DNA of 64,000 nt, from positions 402,188 through 466,187 of the forward strand of contig CACRXP010000049.1 in NCBI GenBank assembly GCA_902702965.1, written 5' to 3'. The notes beneath the pieces were generated by a model. That model did not search any database and was not told where the DNA came from. It saw nothing but the letters and a program-made list of their open reading frames with translations. How positions within the stretch are numbered: the first letter of the stretch is position 1; every line of letters begins with the position of its first letter. The position numbers were made by a program, and so were the translations under genes. This stretch comes from Spirometra erinaceieuropaei. Taxonomy: Eukaryota > Platyhelminthes > Cestoda > Diphyllobothriidea > Diphyllobothriidae. This document shows positions 54,420-64,000 of this stretch, piece after piece.

Positions 54420-55260
54420 ATACACGGTGAGTCAGAAGTGACCGGACAGTTAATGCGCGTTTAGTACTAAGTTCACTAATATCTTTTCATACGATCAACC
54501 GATCGATTGCTTAACGGACGACTATTGTAGGCCGAAACAGTTGATGCGGAAACATCCTACCGGTGCCAGTTTGACTGACTTGACTGACAGAAATGTAGCA
54601 GTTACGTGTAGAACTTCTTGCTCCAGGAAAGGCAGGGATGGATAATCAACGGCCGGCAATTGAAGAATGTGTACTCATTACAAAAGTGTTTGGACATACA
54701 GATGTAAAGAGTGAGACATGTCGTCGATTTTAAGAAGAATTCGATCTTGCACCAAAAGGAAACACGGTGGCCAGTCTCATTCACCGCTTCGGTGTACCAG
54801 GTTCGTGCGAGGGTCTTCCGAGACCTGAAAGACCAAAGTCTGTTTGCAACTTTGAAGATAATCAGATTTATGAAGCTGCTTTTGCTTACATACGCGAAAG
54901 TCCACAAAACTACCTTTAAAGACCTTAGCAACTCTCAAAGATCCTTCGTAAAAAGTTGGACGATGCTGCATCTACTACTGTGGGACTGTTGAACGCGAAC
55001 GGATGAACGAATATCCTCCTTGTTCACCTGATCTTACACCTCTGAAAGTTTTCCTTCGGGTCGTGCTGAAAAACGCAGTTTAGGATGAAACACCAAGTAC
55101 TATTCAGCAACTTGTCGCAAGGGTAGCCGATTTTTCTACAAAGATCGACGAAGACATGTACCGACTTGCATGCAAACCTGTCCTTCAAAGAAGGCGGTTG
55201 GCACTTCGAACGGTCATTCTAGTAGCGCTCTAGACGACTTTTGTTTCCTGTACACTCGAT
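54420..55260 (+). pseudogene. mariner-like transposase, internally deleted
   Basis: From ATG 54638 one frame runs to about 54920 with only three in-frame stops. It encodes a helix-turn-helix DNA-binding half (EECVLITKVFGHTDVKSETC, GNTVASLIHRFGV, LPRPERPKSVCNFEDNQ, EAAFAYIRESPQN), with the RPK linker typical of Tc1/mariner proteins. The first two catalytic acidic blocks are missing. The sequence jumps to YPPCSPDLTPL at 55010-55045, then KNAV and TPSTIQQLVARVADF-STKI, the end of the DDE domain. A left-end TGAGTCAGAAGTGACCGG follows a TA at 54421. The right terminus is unclear. The protein cannot be active. Confidence 0.72.
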
Positions 55261-55334
55261 GTAGTAGTGTATGTAATAGTGTATGTTTTTACTGACAAAG
55301 AAAGTACACTGCAACCGTTATTTCTAGCATATTT

Positions 55335-55440
55335 ACAATCATCGACTACTGGTAATGCAATCTCGGCCTGCACACCCGAGACTCGAACCCTGATTCAGTT
55401 GGTTCTTGATCAAAGCACTGACCCCTATAGAATTTCGAAA
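55335..55440 (-). repeat. tRNA-derived SINE (family B), relic
   Basis: The minus strand keeps a B box (AGGGTTCGAGTCTCGGGTGT) and a body resembling 38330-38480; the A box is eroded. Confidence 0.5.
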
Positions 55441-55720
55441 TAAAAAATCCGATCAAAACCGCATCGCGCATCATGATTGATGGAAAATCTCGCAAGCCCC
55501 TCTCACTCGGTCCCTTAAATGTACAGCGCTCACAGTGATTGCTGAATGCATTATTTAGTTTCTAATCTGTTAATTCGCAATGCCCCCGAACCAAGGTTCG
55601 GACTTACTGTGTGCAATAAATGACCACAGATACACAGCTGAGGCAAGGAAGAGTTCTCGATTATCTTCTTACTTTCTTAATTGCACAGGCCAAAGCAGAG
55701 GAAGATAAAATAGCTGGAGA
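55441..55720. other. unassigned
   Basis: Nothing recognised. Confidence 0.3.
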
Positions 55721-55860
55721 AATATCATTGCTGGTTTAGCGTTTCGGATCGTCACCAAAACGTCAGGTCAACAAATTTCATCTTCCGATGATCACACCTT
55801 CTTCTTCTTCTTCTGAACTTGCTCCTGGAACTCGCCTCTTCGTTAAATTAGCCAAAAAGA
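55720..55860 (+). mobile_element. PLE trailer relic
   Basis: Keeps AAAACGTCAGGTCAACAAA (from GAAACGTCAGGCTAATAAA), a TTC run, and CTCCTGGAACTCGCCTCTTCG, as at the ends of the elements at 36452 and 45565. The 5' side of the hammerhead is lost. Confidence 0.6.
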
Positions 55861-56720
55861 AAAATAATTGTATTTGCAGCTGCATATTTATGGTAGTCTT
55901 GTGGAAAATCTTCTAAGTGGGCCTTATTAAGACTAGAGAGAGTGTAAGGAACGTTTTGCATTTAGGGACTTTCTCTACTTCAGTGCCTGTGACGATCTGC
56001 TCCGTCGATTCACTAAGGGCGCGATAAAAAATCCGCAAAAAACCCTTATGTCATTCTTAAACTTCCGCCATAATATGGCCTTAGGACCAAAACTAAAAAT
56101 AGATGTGTAGGGCTAGTAGGATGCAAATGCCAATTAAGCATAAAATCCGTACGGGCAACTTCAAGATTTGGCTTGCCTTTGGTCTTCGGAGGAAAAAAGT
56201 TCTAAATTCTGAATGCTCTGATACTAACGAATGCCCCAGGCAGACCTAAATAATAATTTTATTTCCGCGAAACTAAATCAACCAGTTCTCTCATATTCCG
56301 AAGGTAATTATCCGCGTTTTGACATTTTCTGCGCAATAACACATAACGATATGAACCTTAGTCAAAAAATGGTCTCACATTTTGCAGTAAAACTAGATAA
56401 ATGTGTTCAACTCAGCTGTCAGCAAGTTCAGCTGAAAGGACGCTGATAAGAACAAATCCATTGGTAGAATAGACCCCCTGAAACGGCAAAACGGATGTTT
56501 TGTACCAGTTCACGTTCATATGTGACAGGAAGAGGAAGCAGGGGAAAAGGTTAAACCAAGTGCAGTCATTTTTCAGAAATGCAGGTGCAAAAGTACAGAC
56601 AAATTTGTGGTGCATGGGTAAATATTCAGCTAATTACATATAAAGCGTTAACCACCTCAGCAAAAAGATAATTTTTGGAAAAGCCATTGAAATTTCGATT
56701 TTTCTCTGACAGTTTAAGTA
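55861..56720. other. unassigned
   Basis: Nothing recognised. Confidence 0.3.
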
Positions 56721-57670
56721 GAGTATTCGTTATGCATACTTCACAAAATGTTAACCGAAATTCTGAAATGCGCTTTTGAGTAAAAAGGATTACATTGTAG
56801 GGCTATAATATTGAGTATAATGTTATTTCATCTCAAACCATTTCATTCCTGATAGGATGCCGGCCCTTAAATGAGCAAAAATTACAGCCGACATAAATGA
56901 CTTCTTAATCGATTTGAAGTTATCCGACTGATTTTCGATTCCTTCGTGAAGACAGACGAATATAATTTATGGTACCCACAAAAATATCCTTTTTTGCATT
57001 TAGCTGGCAGTAAATCGCGCCAACTGCGAATCTTTTACTCTAGACAAGGGTAGACCTCGGTTTGTGAAAATCCCTACTTATGAGCTTTTTCAAGATCAGT
57101 CGATGCTTATTCATGTTGCATCATATCCGTCCGTTTGCTAAAGCTTTTTATAAGGTAAAGAACACGGTCCATATCCGCTGCAGGATTCTGCATGCCCAAT
57201 GAGATCCGCTAAACATCGTAAAGAAATGTGGGATTTTTCTTTGAGGAAAATTATACAGCATGCAGTTTTAAAACCCTAGACGAAAGTGAAATGGCAGACC
57301 GAACTGAAAATCACTCCGCATTCGACTGTTTTTTTCTTGCGCGAAAATCGTTCGAGTCCAGTGTGATGTATTGTTAATGGCACAGATAAATATATGATTT
57401 ATCGTACACACCACATATACGGCATGTAGTTTATGGGCCTCAAGCATAGGGCTAACTGCATTTCGGGTTCAAAATATTCAAAAACTGAAAAGAGCTATGA
57501 AAACCTAGATATCTTTCAGGCAAACATGTTGAATATAACTTAATTTTTTACAACGGGGCACAAAAAAGATATTTTATGCTTGAAATTTATAGCGACATTA
57601 AAAGTAAGTGGGAAAATTCCCGCGACTAAAACGATAATTTTTTATCCAGTGTAGATTTTGTAGTCATTAT
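56721..57670. mobile_element. foldback MITE, diverged relic
   Basis: The left end (GAGTATTCGTTATGCAT, then TCACAAAATGTTAACCGAAA) follows a TA at 56719-56720 and is recognisable against copy 4. Internal boxes such as CAAAATATCC and the right-arm segment near 57600-57665 (AAGTGGGAAAATTCCCGC, ATTTTTTATCCAGTGTAG) are in family order. The right terminus is missing. Confidence 0.6.
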
Positions 57671-57899
57671 CCACTGAAGATGTGCCGCATGATAATCAGC
57701 ACTGCGACCCCTACCAAAGTGGTCCTTTCCGACAGAAAAAAACACTTCAATCTTTCACCCAACATTTCGTGTAATAAGCCATATTCTGTAGGTTGTTTTG
57801 AAATGATACCCTCACTTGGTCGATGGCACGCACGCATACTTCAGACCTCTGTTTCCTTCCTGCCAGTCAATTAACAAGCCCCATTCCGCCGGCCAGATT

Positions 57900-58145
57900 T
57901 TCTCCACCAGTGTAAAAGGACCACAGGTGTCATGATGAAACCTGTATTCGGACTTTTAACTTGTACCTCTCTGTATCTCCCCTCAAACCATGTGTATACA
58001 ACTAACTGCCTGTCGCGCCAGTCTATGAGTACGATACGGGTTATCCCCCTGGAGCTGGTGGACTTCTACTCAAACATCCGAATCGACTTTCGGATTCGGC
58101 TCTATGAGGCCTCATTTCGAAAGATATGCTCTCAGTTTGTGCACT
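57900..58145 (+). repeat. dispersed repeat R2, copy
   Basis: Contains GGGTTATCCCCCTGGAGCTG, GTGGACTTCTACTCAAACAT and CCGAATCGACTTTCGG, matching other R2 units. Confidence 0.5.
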
Positions 58146-58221
58146 AACTTTTTTGAAAGCTGATACCTAAAAACTGCGACAACTGTCAGATGGCCCGTTG
58201 GGGAATCACTGGAGGGACGCA

Positions 58222-58266
58222 CTGATGAGCAGTGACAGGAAGCCGGCGAAACACGCGCGTGGTAGT
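58222..58266 (+). ncRNA. hammerhead-like relic
   Basis: CTGATGAG (58222-58229) and CGAAAC (58247-58252) are spaced as in a hammerhead, followed by the self-complementary ACGCGCGT. Stem II pairs for only two positions and stem I could not be paired, so the resemblance may be decayed or accidental. Confidence 0.3.
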
Positions 58267-58269
58267 TAA

Positions 58270-58865
58270 TACTTGTGCTGTCGGTAATGGCAAATCACGC
58301 TGCATGGGGCCACACACCTCATCAATAAAGCCAACTGTCTAACTCGGGACGGATCAGCGAACTCCCGCATTAAAGTTCTTCGCGTTAACGTCCGATCGAA
58401 GCTCACAACGGAATGCCAGTAAAGCAGGAATTATAGCCAGAGTAACAAGAAGAACCAAACAAATGTCTAAAGCCTAATTTATCTTCTCTGCATGGCCACG
58501 TGTTAGCCGACTCGAAATGTATCTGAGCGCGTGTAATCACGTGATACTCTGTGCCTTCTGCTTTCTCAGGGCGGGCCATAAGCTCTTAGTTTGCTGACGT
58601 AAGTAGCCGTGCCATCGTAAGCATGCATTTTAACCCACATGCCCAAAATACGCTTTTTAAAACCCTGTTATATAACAGGGAAGGGGATTCAGAGGCATTT
58701 ATTCCTCGGAAGCAGTGTTTTTAAGCCATGGACGTAGTATTACTGGCGTGAACTACTCACTCGTTATATTCTAAAGATAATTTTTTTGCAGTGCTGAAAG
58801 AATAATTATTCTCAACGTACTTTGCTCGATAATAAATGAAAGGATATTTAATTAAATTACTAAAT
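58270..58865. other. unassigned
   Basis: Nothing recognised. Confidence 0.3.
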
Positions 58866-58869
58866 TCAA

Positions 58870-59800
58870 AGACGGATTGACCATTAACAGTGTTATGAAC
58901 GTTTATCGCAAAGAAACTTGTGCGGAAGTCATCCTACGCGATGAGAATAACAAGCCGAGTTTTATCAACAATCTGCTTTATCGAGCAAAATACACTGTTC
59001 TGCCAAAAATCTATGAAGTTACGTCAAGTTTTTCTTTGAATCATTTTCCCGGAGTGGTTACCCCATCGATTTTTTACGTTTATACGTGAAATAGCAAGAG
59101 TTAAAAGATACAGAATTACATACAATCAGATGTTTGAAAAAATACTTGGCAAATTGTTTCGCATGTTCTAAATGTTTCTGAACCCTTTAAAGGCACTTAA
59201 GGAGACATCAAATACATGTGACGTGTAAACCGACGACCGCTTTACGCATTTAACTTATATACCATAAGGACAGGATTGACTATCTTGATAAGAAGAAAAT
59301 CGTCTACAAGGTTCCATGCGGTGCCTGGAATGTCGTATATTGTGGCCAAACGGGAAGATCCTTCTCTACACGCATCCATAAAAATGAACTGGTAGTAGGA
59401 TAACGAGACCACATGTTACGTGTAGTCATGTTTAACCTAGATACTAAGCACACTTTCGTCTAGGACAAAACTTATCATCAGTGTCTCTCCTACCAAAAAG
59501 AGCTGAGAGTTTTCTGAGGCCATCCACACAGGTGAGTCGTGGATTAAACGACATACTGAATTAGATGCCATGCGACAATTCTCAAACAAAATTGGGAAGA
59601 GATGAGAGCAAATCGATGCTGGATGACACACACGGAGGCAACTAGCCGACAAAAACACCGAAAAGGTATCGATTTCTTTGGCAAGTTCGAAATGTGAACT
59701 GTTTTAGCACATTCACTCGACGTCTGGCGACGACTTGGAGAACTAGCGAATAAAATTTACTTATTAAAGTTTTCCTGCCTTTACGAATACACGCATTTGA
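58870..59800 (+). pseudogene. Penelope-like element: RT C-terminus, GIY-YIG, trailer
   Basis: 58877-58990 reads TINSVMNVYRKETCAEVILR, the segment after the PLE RT palm. 59300-59560 reads KIVYKVPCGAWNVVYCGQTG and RSFSTRIHKNELVVG, the start of a GIY-YIG domain, followed by DHMLRVVMFNLDTKHTFV with stops between. The trailer at 59715-59775 has CTGGCGACGACTTGG and GCGAATAAAAT, a decayed version of the hammerhead-like end. The catalytic RT palm is absent. Confidence 0.78.
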
Positions 59801-60129
59801 CTTAAAAAATAGATACATATTGTGAGAGTTGTAAATACCTTAAAGCGACCGTTTTATGCTGACGTGTCATACTAAACGTGCATTAATACATTGGCAAGCA
59901 CTCACGTTACCCTGGGACGCTACATGAAACTCGAAAGTTCGGAGAATGCCGGCGCCTACAGAGTGTTAATTTGTTTGCTAAATGTCGGCGTCTCGTGCAG
60001 CCAAATATCAAGTGTTCTGAGGCCACTGGACAACCCATTTTCTGCTCACAAATGCAGCAGGATAAAGTTTTTATCCTTCAAAAGGCTACGGTAAGGTGGT
60101 GTTTACAGTCTGTGCCGAAACCAGGCAGA
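59801..60129. other. unassigned
   Basis: Nothing recognised. Confidence 0.3.
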
Positions 60130-60131
60130 TA

Positions 60132-61125
60132 CAGTGCATGACCTATCTCATGAAATGTTGGCTGAAATTCTGAAATGCGTTTTCGATTAGGAAGGATTAC
60201 TTGGTCGCGGTTGTAATACTGAATATCTTAAGGCATACTCTTATAACATTTCGGACTCGGCAGGATGTCGGCTTTTAGAGGCATTTCTATTCAATCTCCT
60301 GTAGAAAGCGTGCTCGGTGAAAAAGGACTACTTACGTAGCATTCATTTTTCCCATTGATTTTCGATGGTCTTGGAAATTCAAATAAATCTTATAAAAACC
60401 ATAAATAAAAATATGCTTTCTTTTAGTCAATCAATAGAGAATTACGTCTTCTTTATATTTTATACTTAAGAAAGGAGTATAATTAGGTGTTAAAAAGGTT
60501 TCTAATTATGAGACTTTTTAAGACCGCCATATGTCCATTCACATAGCATCGTACCTTGCCGTTTACCACTGCTCCTCATGAAATGTACAACACGGTCCGC
60601 ATCCATTGCAAAATTTTATGGACTCTGTATGATATCTCTTTAATGGCACAGAAAAATGTATGATTTTCTTTATGCGGAGCGCAGACACCTTGAAGAATGA
60701 AATCACTTAGCACTAATGCAACGAATGATCAGGCTCCAAATTATTCGGCAATTAGAAAACGTTTTTAAACCTAATTATACTTTTTTCTTAAGTATAAAAT
60801 ATAAAGAAGACGTGATTCTCTATTGATTGACTAAAAGAAAGCATATTTTTGTTTATGGTTTTTATAAGATTTATTTGAAGTTCCAAGACCATCGAAAATC
60901 AATGGGAAAAATGAATGCTACTTAAGTAGTCCTTTTTCACCGAGCACGCTTTCTACAGGAGATTGAATAGAAATGCCTCTAAAAGCCGACATCCTGCCGA
61001 GTCCGAAATGTTATAAGAATATGCCTTAAGATAATTAGTATCACAACCGCGACCAAGTAATCCTTCCTAATCGAAAACGCATTTCAGAATTTCAGCCAAC
61101 ATTTCATGAGATAGGTCACGCACTG
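60132..61125. mobile_element. foldback MITE, copy 4
   Basis: The 994-bp unit has ends CAGTGCATGACCTATCTCATG and the near complement, flanked by TA at 60130-60131 and 61126-61127. Arms pair over several hundred bases. Its termini differ from copies 1-3 (GTGCATGACC against GTAGATGTGC), so it represents a subfamily. It has no ORF. Confidence 0.93.
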
Positions 61126-61129
61126 TAAA

Positions 61130-61440
61130 AGAAGGTGACACTAGATTATCCAGCAGGGCTAAATCAAAAGGCATTTTCGTCTGCAAGCAGTCAACAAGGC
61201 TCAGGCGAACGACAGCCCTATGCCAAAAAACTTTCGCAACAGCTTTTTTTAAAAAAATACAAGAAAATTCCTTAGAGAATGAGTTATCATCTACGTCGCC
61301 CTGCTGATAATAGGACATCAAAACGATGTCCTTTGCAAATATCGCTAGAAAAAGGGCGGTCGTTTCGATACGTAGGTCTCTCCAAGGTCTGAATAAGGGC
61401 GTCCAGGAATACTGCTTTATTGCTTCTGAATTTCCTCAGA
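61130..61440. other. unassigned
   Basis: Nothing recognised. Confidence 0.3.
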
Positions 61441-61600
61441 AGTTAACTGCGAACTTGGGGTAGGTCAGTATATACTAAGATCTGTAGGCGCAGACCAAAA
61501 TTCGACATACGAATATTTGTACCGAAGTCCATCAGCCACCGCGGGATAACCACGTAATATTCATTAACTGCCGACAGGCAGCTAGTAGTATATTTTAATG
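61440..61600 (-). repeat. dispersed repeat R2, copy
   Basis: The minus strand reads GAATATTACGTGGTTATCCC, GCGGTGGCTGATGGACTTCG and GTACAAATATTCGTATGTCG, matching R2 at 37290 and 63440. Confidence 0.55.
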
Positions 61601-61929
61601 TTACAATATATCCCACTAACATCACAGATACTCGCTCAAAGCCCAAACACGCTGAAGATCCGAAGTCCTCGCAGCTGTGCCATGCAGCGGCAGATTATAG
61701 GCGAAACACACTTGTCTGGACTTTCAGCGAGTACCTGTGTTGCTAGTAGGCTATATTGTAACCCTAAAATACACTACTTTGTTAGCATGCATTTGCAAGT
61801 TGCCGCGCAGACGATGGATAACAGATTTCTAACGGCATACCAGGTGGAAGTTAAAAAAGTTCATTTATTTGTCAGTACGACAGGGAAGTAAGAAGTCCCC
61901 TTAATATGGGCGGCTTTGCTTCAAATTCC

Positions 61930-62005
61930 AGGAGGTTAGGGTTCGATTTAGGGTTGGAGTTAGAGTTAAGACTGGAATTGGGGCTATAGTTAGGATAGGG
62001 GAATT
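61930..62005 (+). repeat. telomere-like degenerate tract
   Basis: GGTTAGGGTTCGATTTAGGG and related words to about 62000. It is too mutated to be a recent telomere fusion. Confidence 0.55.
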
Positions 62006-62580
62006 AACACCCCTGGTGATTAGTGCAGGTCCACCAGTAATAGGGAGGGTATTTGTTCTCGTGCCTTACCTATAAACATCTACCAAATTATTCACCACTT
62101 TAGAAGTGTCGTCCTTTAGCTAACCTCGTATTAAAAAACGCTCTGAAAGCCTGAACACTGGATGACTATGCAGAGTAGGGGGGTTTATAGGGAGAGAGGT
62201 GATAGAGCACGATTACCTGTTCGTAAGCGCGGAATATTTATCCTTTGTAGGCTCGCAACAAAAACAAGGGAAGCAAGTCGACAGGCAGAAACGTGACCGC
62301 AGCCGACCCTCTTTAATTTGGAGAGGTGTTGCCTCTTAGAATATGCCAATTTTTTGAAACAAAAAACAAACACTTACTAGTTGCATTGGACTGGCGAAAT
62401 GAAAAGACTCAGATCGACGCCACCAAACGTGATAAAGCCACTAACCTCCAGATTTTGCTCTGAGAGTCGTGCTTACGACCACCGACGAGTAATTCAACAT
62501 TTTTAGTCTACTGATGCCTTGTTGGCACCATGTGAACATTACGCGGTTAGACAAGACCCCACTCTAGGGGCATTGGGTTA
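62006..62580. other. unassigned
   Basis: Nothing recognised. Confidence 0.3.
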
Positions 62581-62880
62581 ATTTGTCAGGGTGATCAAGG
62601 TTAGCGTAAGGGTTGCGATAAAGTTCAGTGCCAGACTTAAGGTTGGGGCTAGAACCGAGTTTGGGTTTAAGGTTGAGACTAAGACATGGGAAGACTAACA
62701 CTTTCTGGAAGTTTGCGCAAAGTCGCTCGTATTAACGGATGAATGAGGGTTCCTATTCGCATGTCTTGCTACGGTTATCTCCTTGAAGCTGATGAATTCT
62801 GACCTAAGTTATCTTACCAGTCTTCAGACTGAACCTAATAAGGCATATCTCGAAAAACCTACAGGTTCGCAAAATATCTT
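62580..62880 (+). repeat. telomere-like tract followed by R2
   Basis: A decayed GGTTAGGG-type stretch (62595-62685) is followed about 60 bases later by an R2 unit (CTACGGTTATCTCCTTGAAG, CTGATGAATTCTGACC). Confidence 0.5.
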
Positions 62881-63094
62881 CTGCTAGCGTCAAGTACCAT
62901 GCAATTGAAAGCAAGGTTGATACCAAAAAGCACATGGGGATGTTTAAGCAACGAACTGAAAATGGGAGTACCGGGAATCAGTAAATATTCCGGTAGGATA
63001 GAGTTATGTGAACGTCTTATCAAGACCCGTGAACAGAAACCACTTGCAACGTTGGCGGCTTTGAGCCAACTTCCAGGGAAACTAAAGTTTGGTC

Positions 63095-63570
63095 TGAGGT
63101 AGGGGTTAGGATAAAGTTAAAGATTTGGGTTAAGGTTGGATTTAAAGTTAACGGCAAGGTAAGTCAGGACCAAGCTTTGGGTTGAGGTAGGGGCTAGAGC
63201 TAGCTGTAGAGTTAAGGTTTAGGACAGGGTTAGGGTCAAGATGAGGGCAGTGGTTTAATTTTACATAAGAGCTATTGTTGGGATTAATACACGGGAATAT
63301 TTTATCCTTTCTAGACTTGTGCGCAGGTTCAAATTTATAACTTGGGTGGGGCGTTCCTAATTTCCTGTCCTATTTAAACGTCCACATAAGTCAGTTCCGC
63401 CAAAATATCAATACTACTGACTGCCGTTTTGCAGTTCGTGAGTATTACGCGGTTGTTTCGCTGGAGCTGATGGATTTCGACCCAAGTCTTCACATCAACT
63501 TTCGGAGGAAAATCGAGAGGGTTTGTCCTGGAGCATCTATTCTAATCTCACACATAAACTGATGAAGAGA
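63095..63570 (+). repeat. telomere-like tract followed by R2
   Basis: The same order as at 62580: telomere-like words at 63098-63240, then R2 at 63425-63570 (GTGAGTATTACGCGGTTGTT, GGAGCTGATGGATTTCGACC). The repeat of the pair suggests duplication of one module or a composite element. Confidence 0.5.
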
Positions 63571-64000
63571 TCAAATGGCCTGACTTTGTTTGAAAGTCCT
63601 TTCTCCCCGTAAGAGGACTTTAGTGTGGGAAGCTGAGTACTAGTCGGTCAATACTCAAAAAGGCAATGAACGCTTGTGCATTTTTAAGGTTACTTTTGAA
63701 TGCCAAGCTTTCTATCGCTAAGATAAAAGCGCCGTCTTGATTGATAACTTCCATGTTTGATCAAACACTAAATAAACTGAATTGTTAGCTGGTGCTTCAC
63801 CTACCATGAGGACAATCAGACGAAATCACGGGTTTGTCTAGAACCGGAAGTAAAAAGTATAGAATACACTACTGGCAGGTGTATCTGTCCCATATTAGGT
63901 ACAGGAACCCCCATAGGAAGTCGTTAGATGAATACTTCAGTCACATGTGTCGATGCAGGAATCTGGCAATATGTCAGGAGCTCTAATACTGGGAATAGTT
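63571..64000. other. unassigned
   Basis: Nothing recognised. Confidence 0.3.

Noticed and set aside
1..64000. CRISPR arrays, operons, rRNA genes
   Set aside because: No regular spacer-repeat array, no prokaryotic gene organisation and no rRNA-like sequence was seen.

Overview
The window looks like repeat-rich nuclear DNA of a flatworm. I infer a platyhelminth, most likely a large-genome cestode or trematode, from several signs. These are a spliced aldehyde dehydrogenase exon, degenerate TTAGGG-type tracts, tRNA-derived SINEs, and many Penelope-like elements (PLEs) with GIY-YIG endonuclease remnants and hammerhead ribozymes. A Merlin-like transposase piece that reads on through a possible 34-nt GT-AG intron fits the same picture. 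No bacterial operon, rRNA or CRISPR array is visible. The species is not proven by anything I can see. Two assembly gaps (N runs) lie at 13386-14271 and 27999-28314.

Host-gene content is sparse. One confident exon (88-245, +) encodes part of an ALDH1/2-type aldehyde dehydrogenase. Three minus-strand open exons with good 3' splice sites are probable parts of unrecognised genes: 16005-16493 and 14405-15010 (each with one hydrophobic helix, possibly successive exons of one membrane protein whose intron holds large ACT/TCC/CTG arrays) and 33410-34261 (low-complexity, Pro/Ser-rich, poly-Gln). A possible first exon lies at 52682-52775 (+).

Most of the rest is transposon debris. PLE pieces lie at 5560-7640, 7780-7910, 9780-10130, 11700-12130, 22800-23030, 24400-25435, 36452-37215, 42790-43160, 45565-46470, 53107-53470, 54000-54215, 55720-55860 and 58870-59800. 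Several end in a hammerhead-like motif, and at least four sites carry two 3' ends head to head. An apparently intact hammerhead (1891-1935) sits in the loop of a separate inverted repeat. Six copies or relics of a foldback, TA-flanked, CAGT-ended family of about 990 bp lie at 30307-31287, 31951-32944, 42123-42740, 50590-51581, 56721-57670 and 60132-61125. There is also a LINE relic (17080-19640, +), a mariner-like transposase relic (54420-55260, +), a cluster of tRNA-derived SINEs (35221-36310), and two or three copies of a short TIR element carrying telomere-like repeats (3414-3856, 49399-49721, perhaps 44826-45235).

Two further dispersed families without recognised coding capacity, here called R1 (about 280 bp) and R2 (about 130 bp), recur across the window. 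The biology here is of mobile elements accumulating, inverting and self-processing in introns and intergenic DNA, not of a gene cluster with a shared pathway. All family assignments were made by eye, without database searches.
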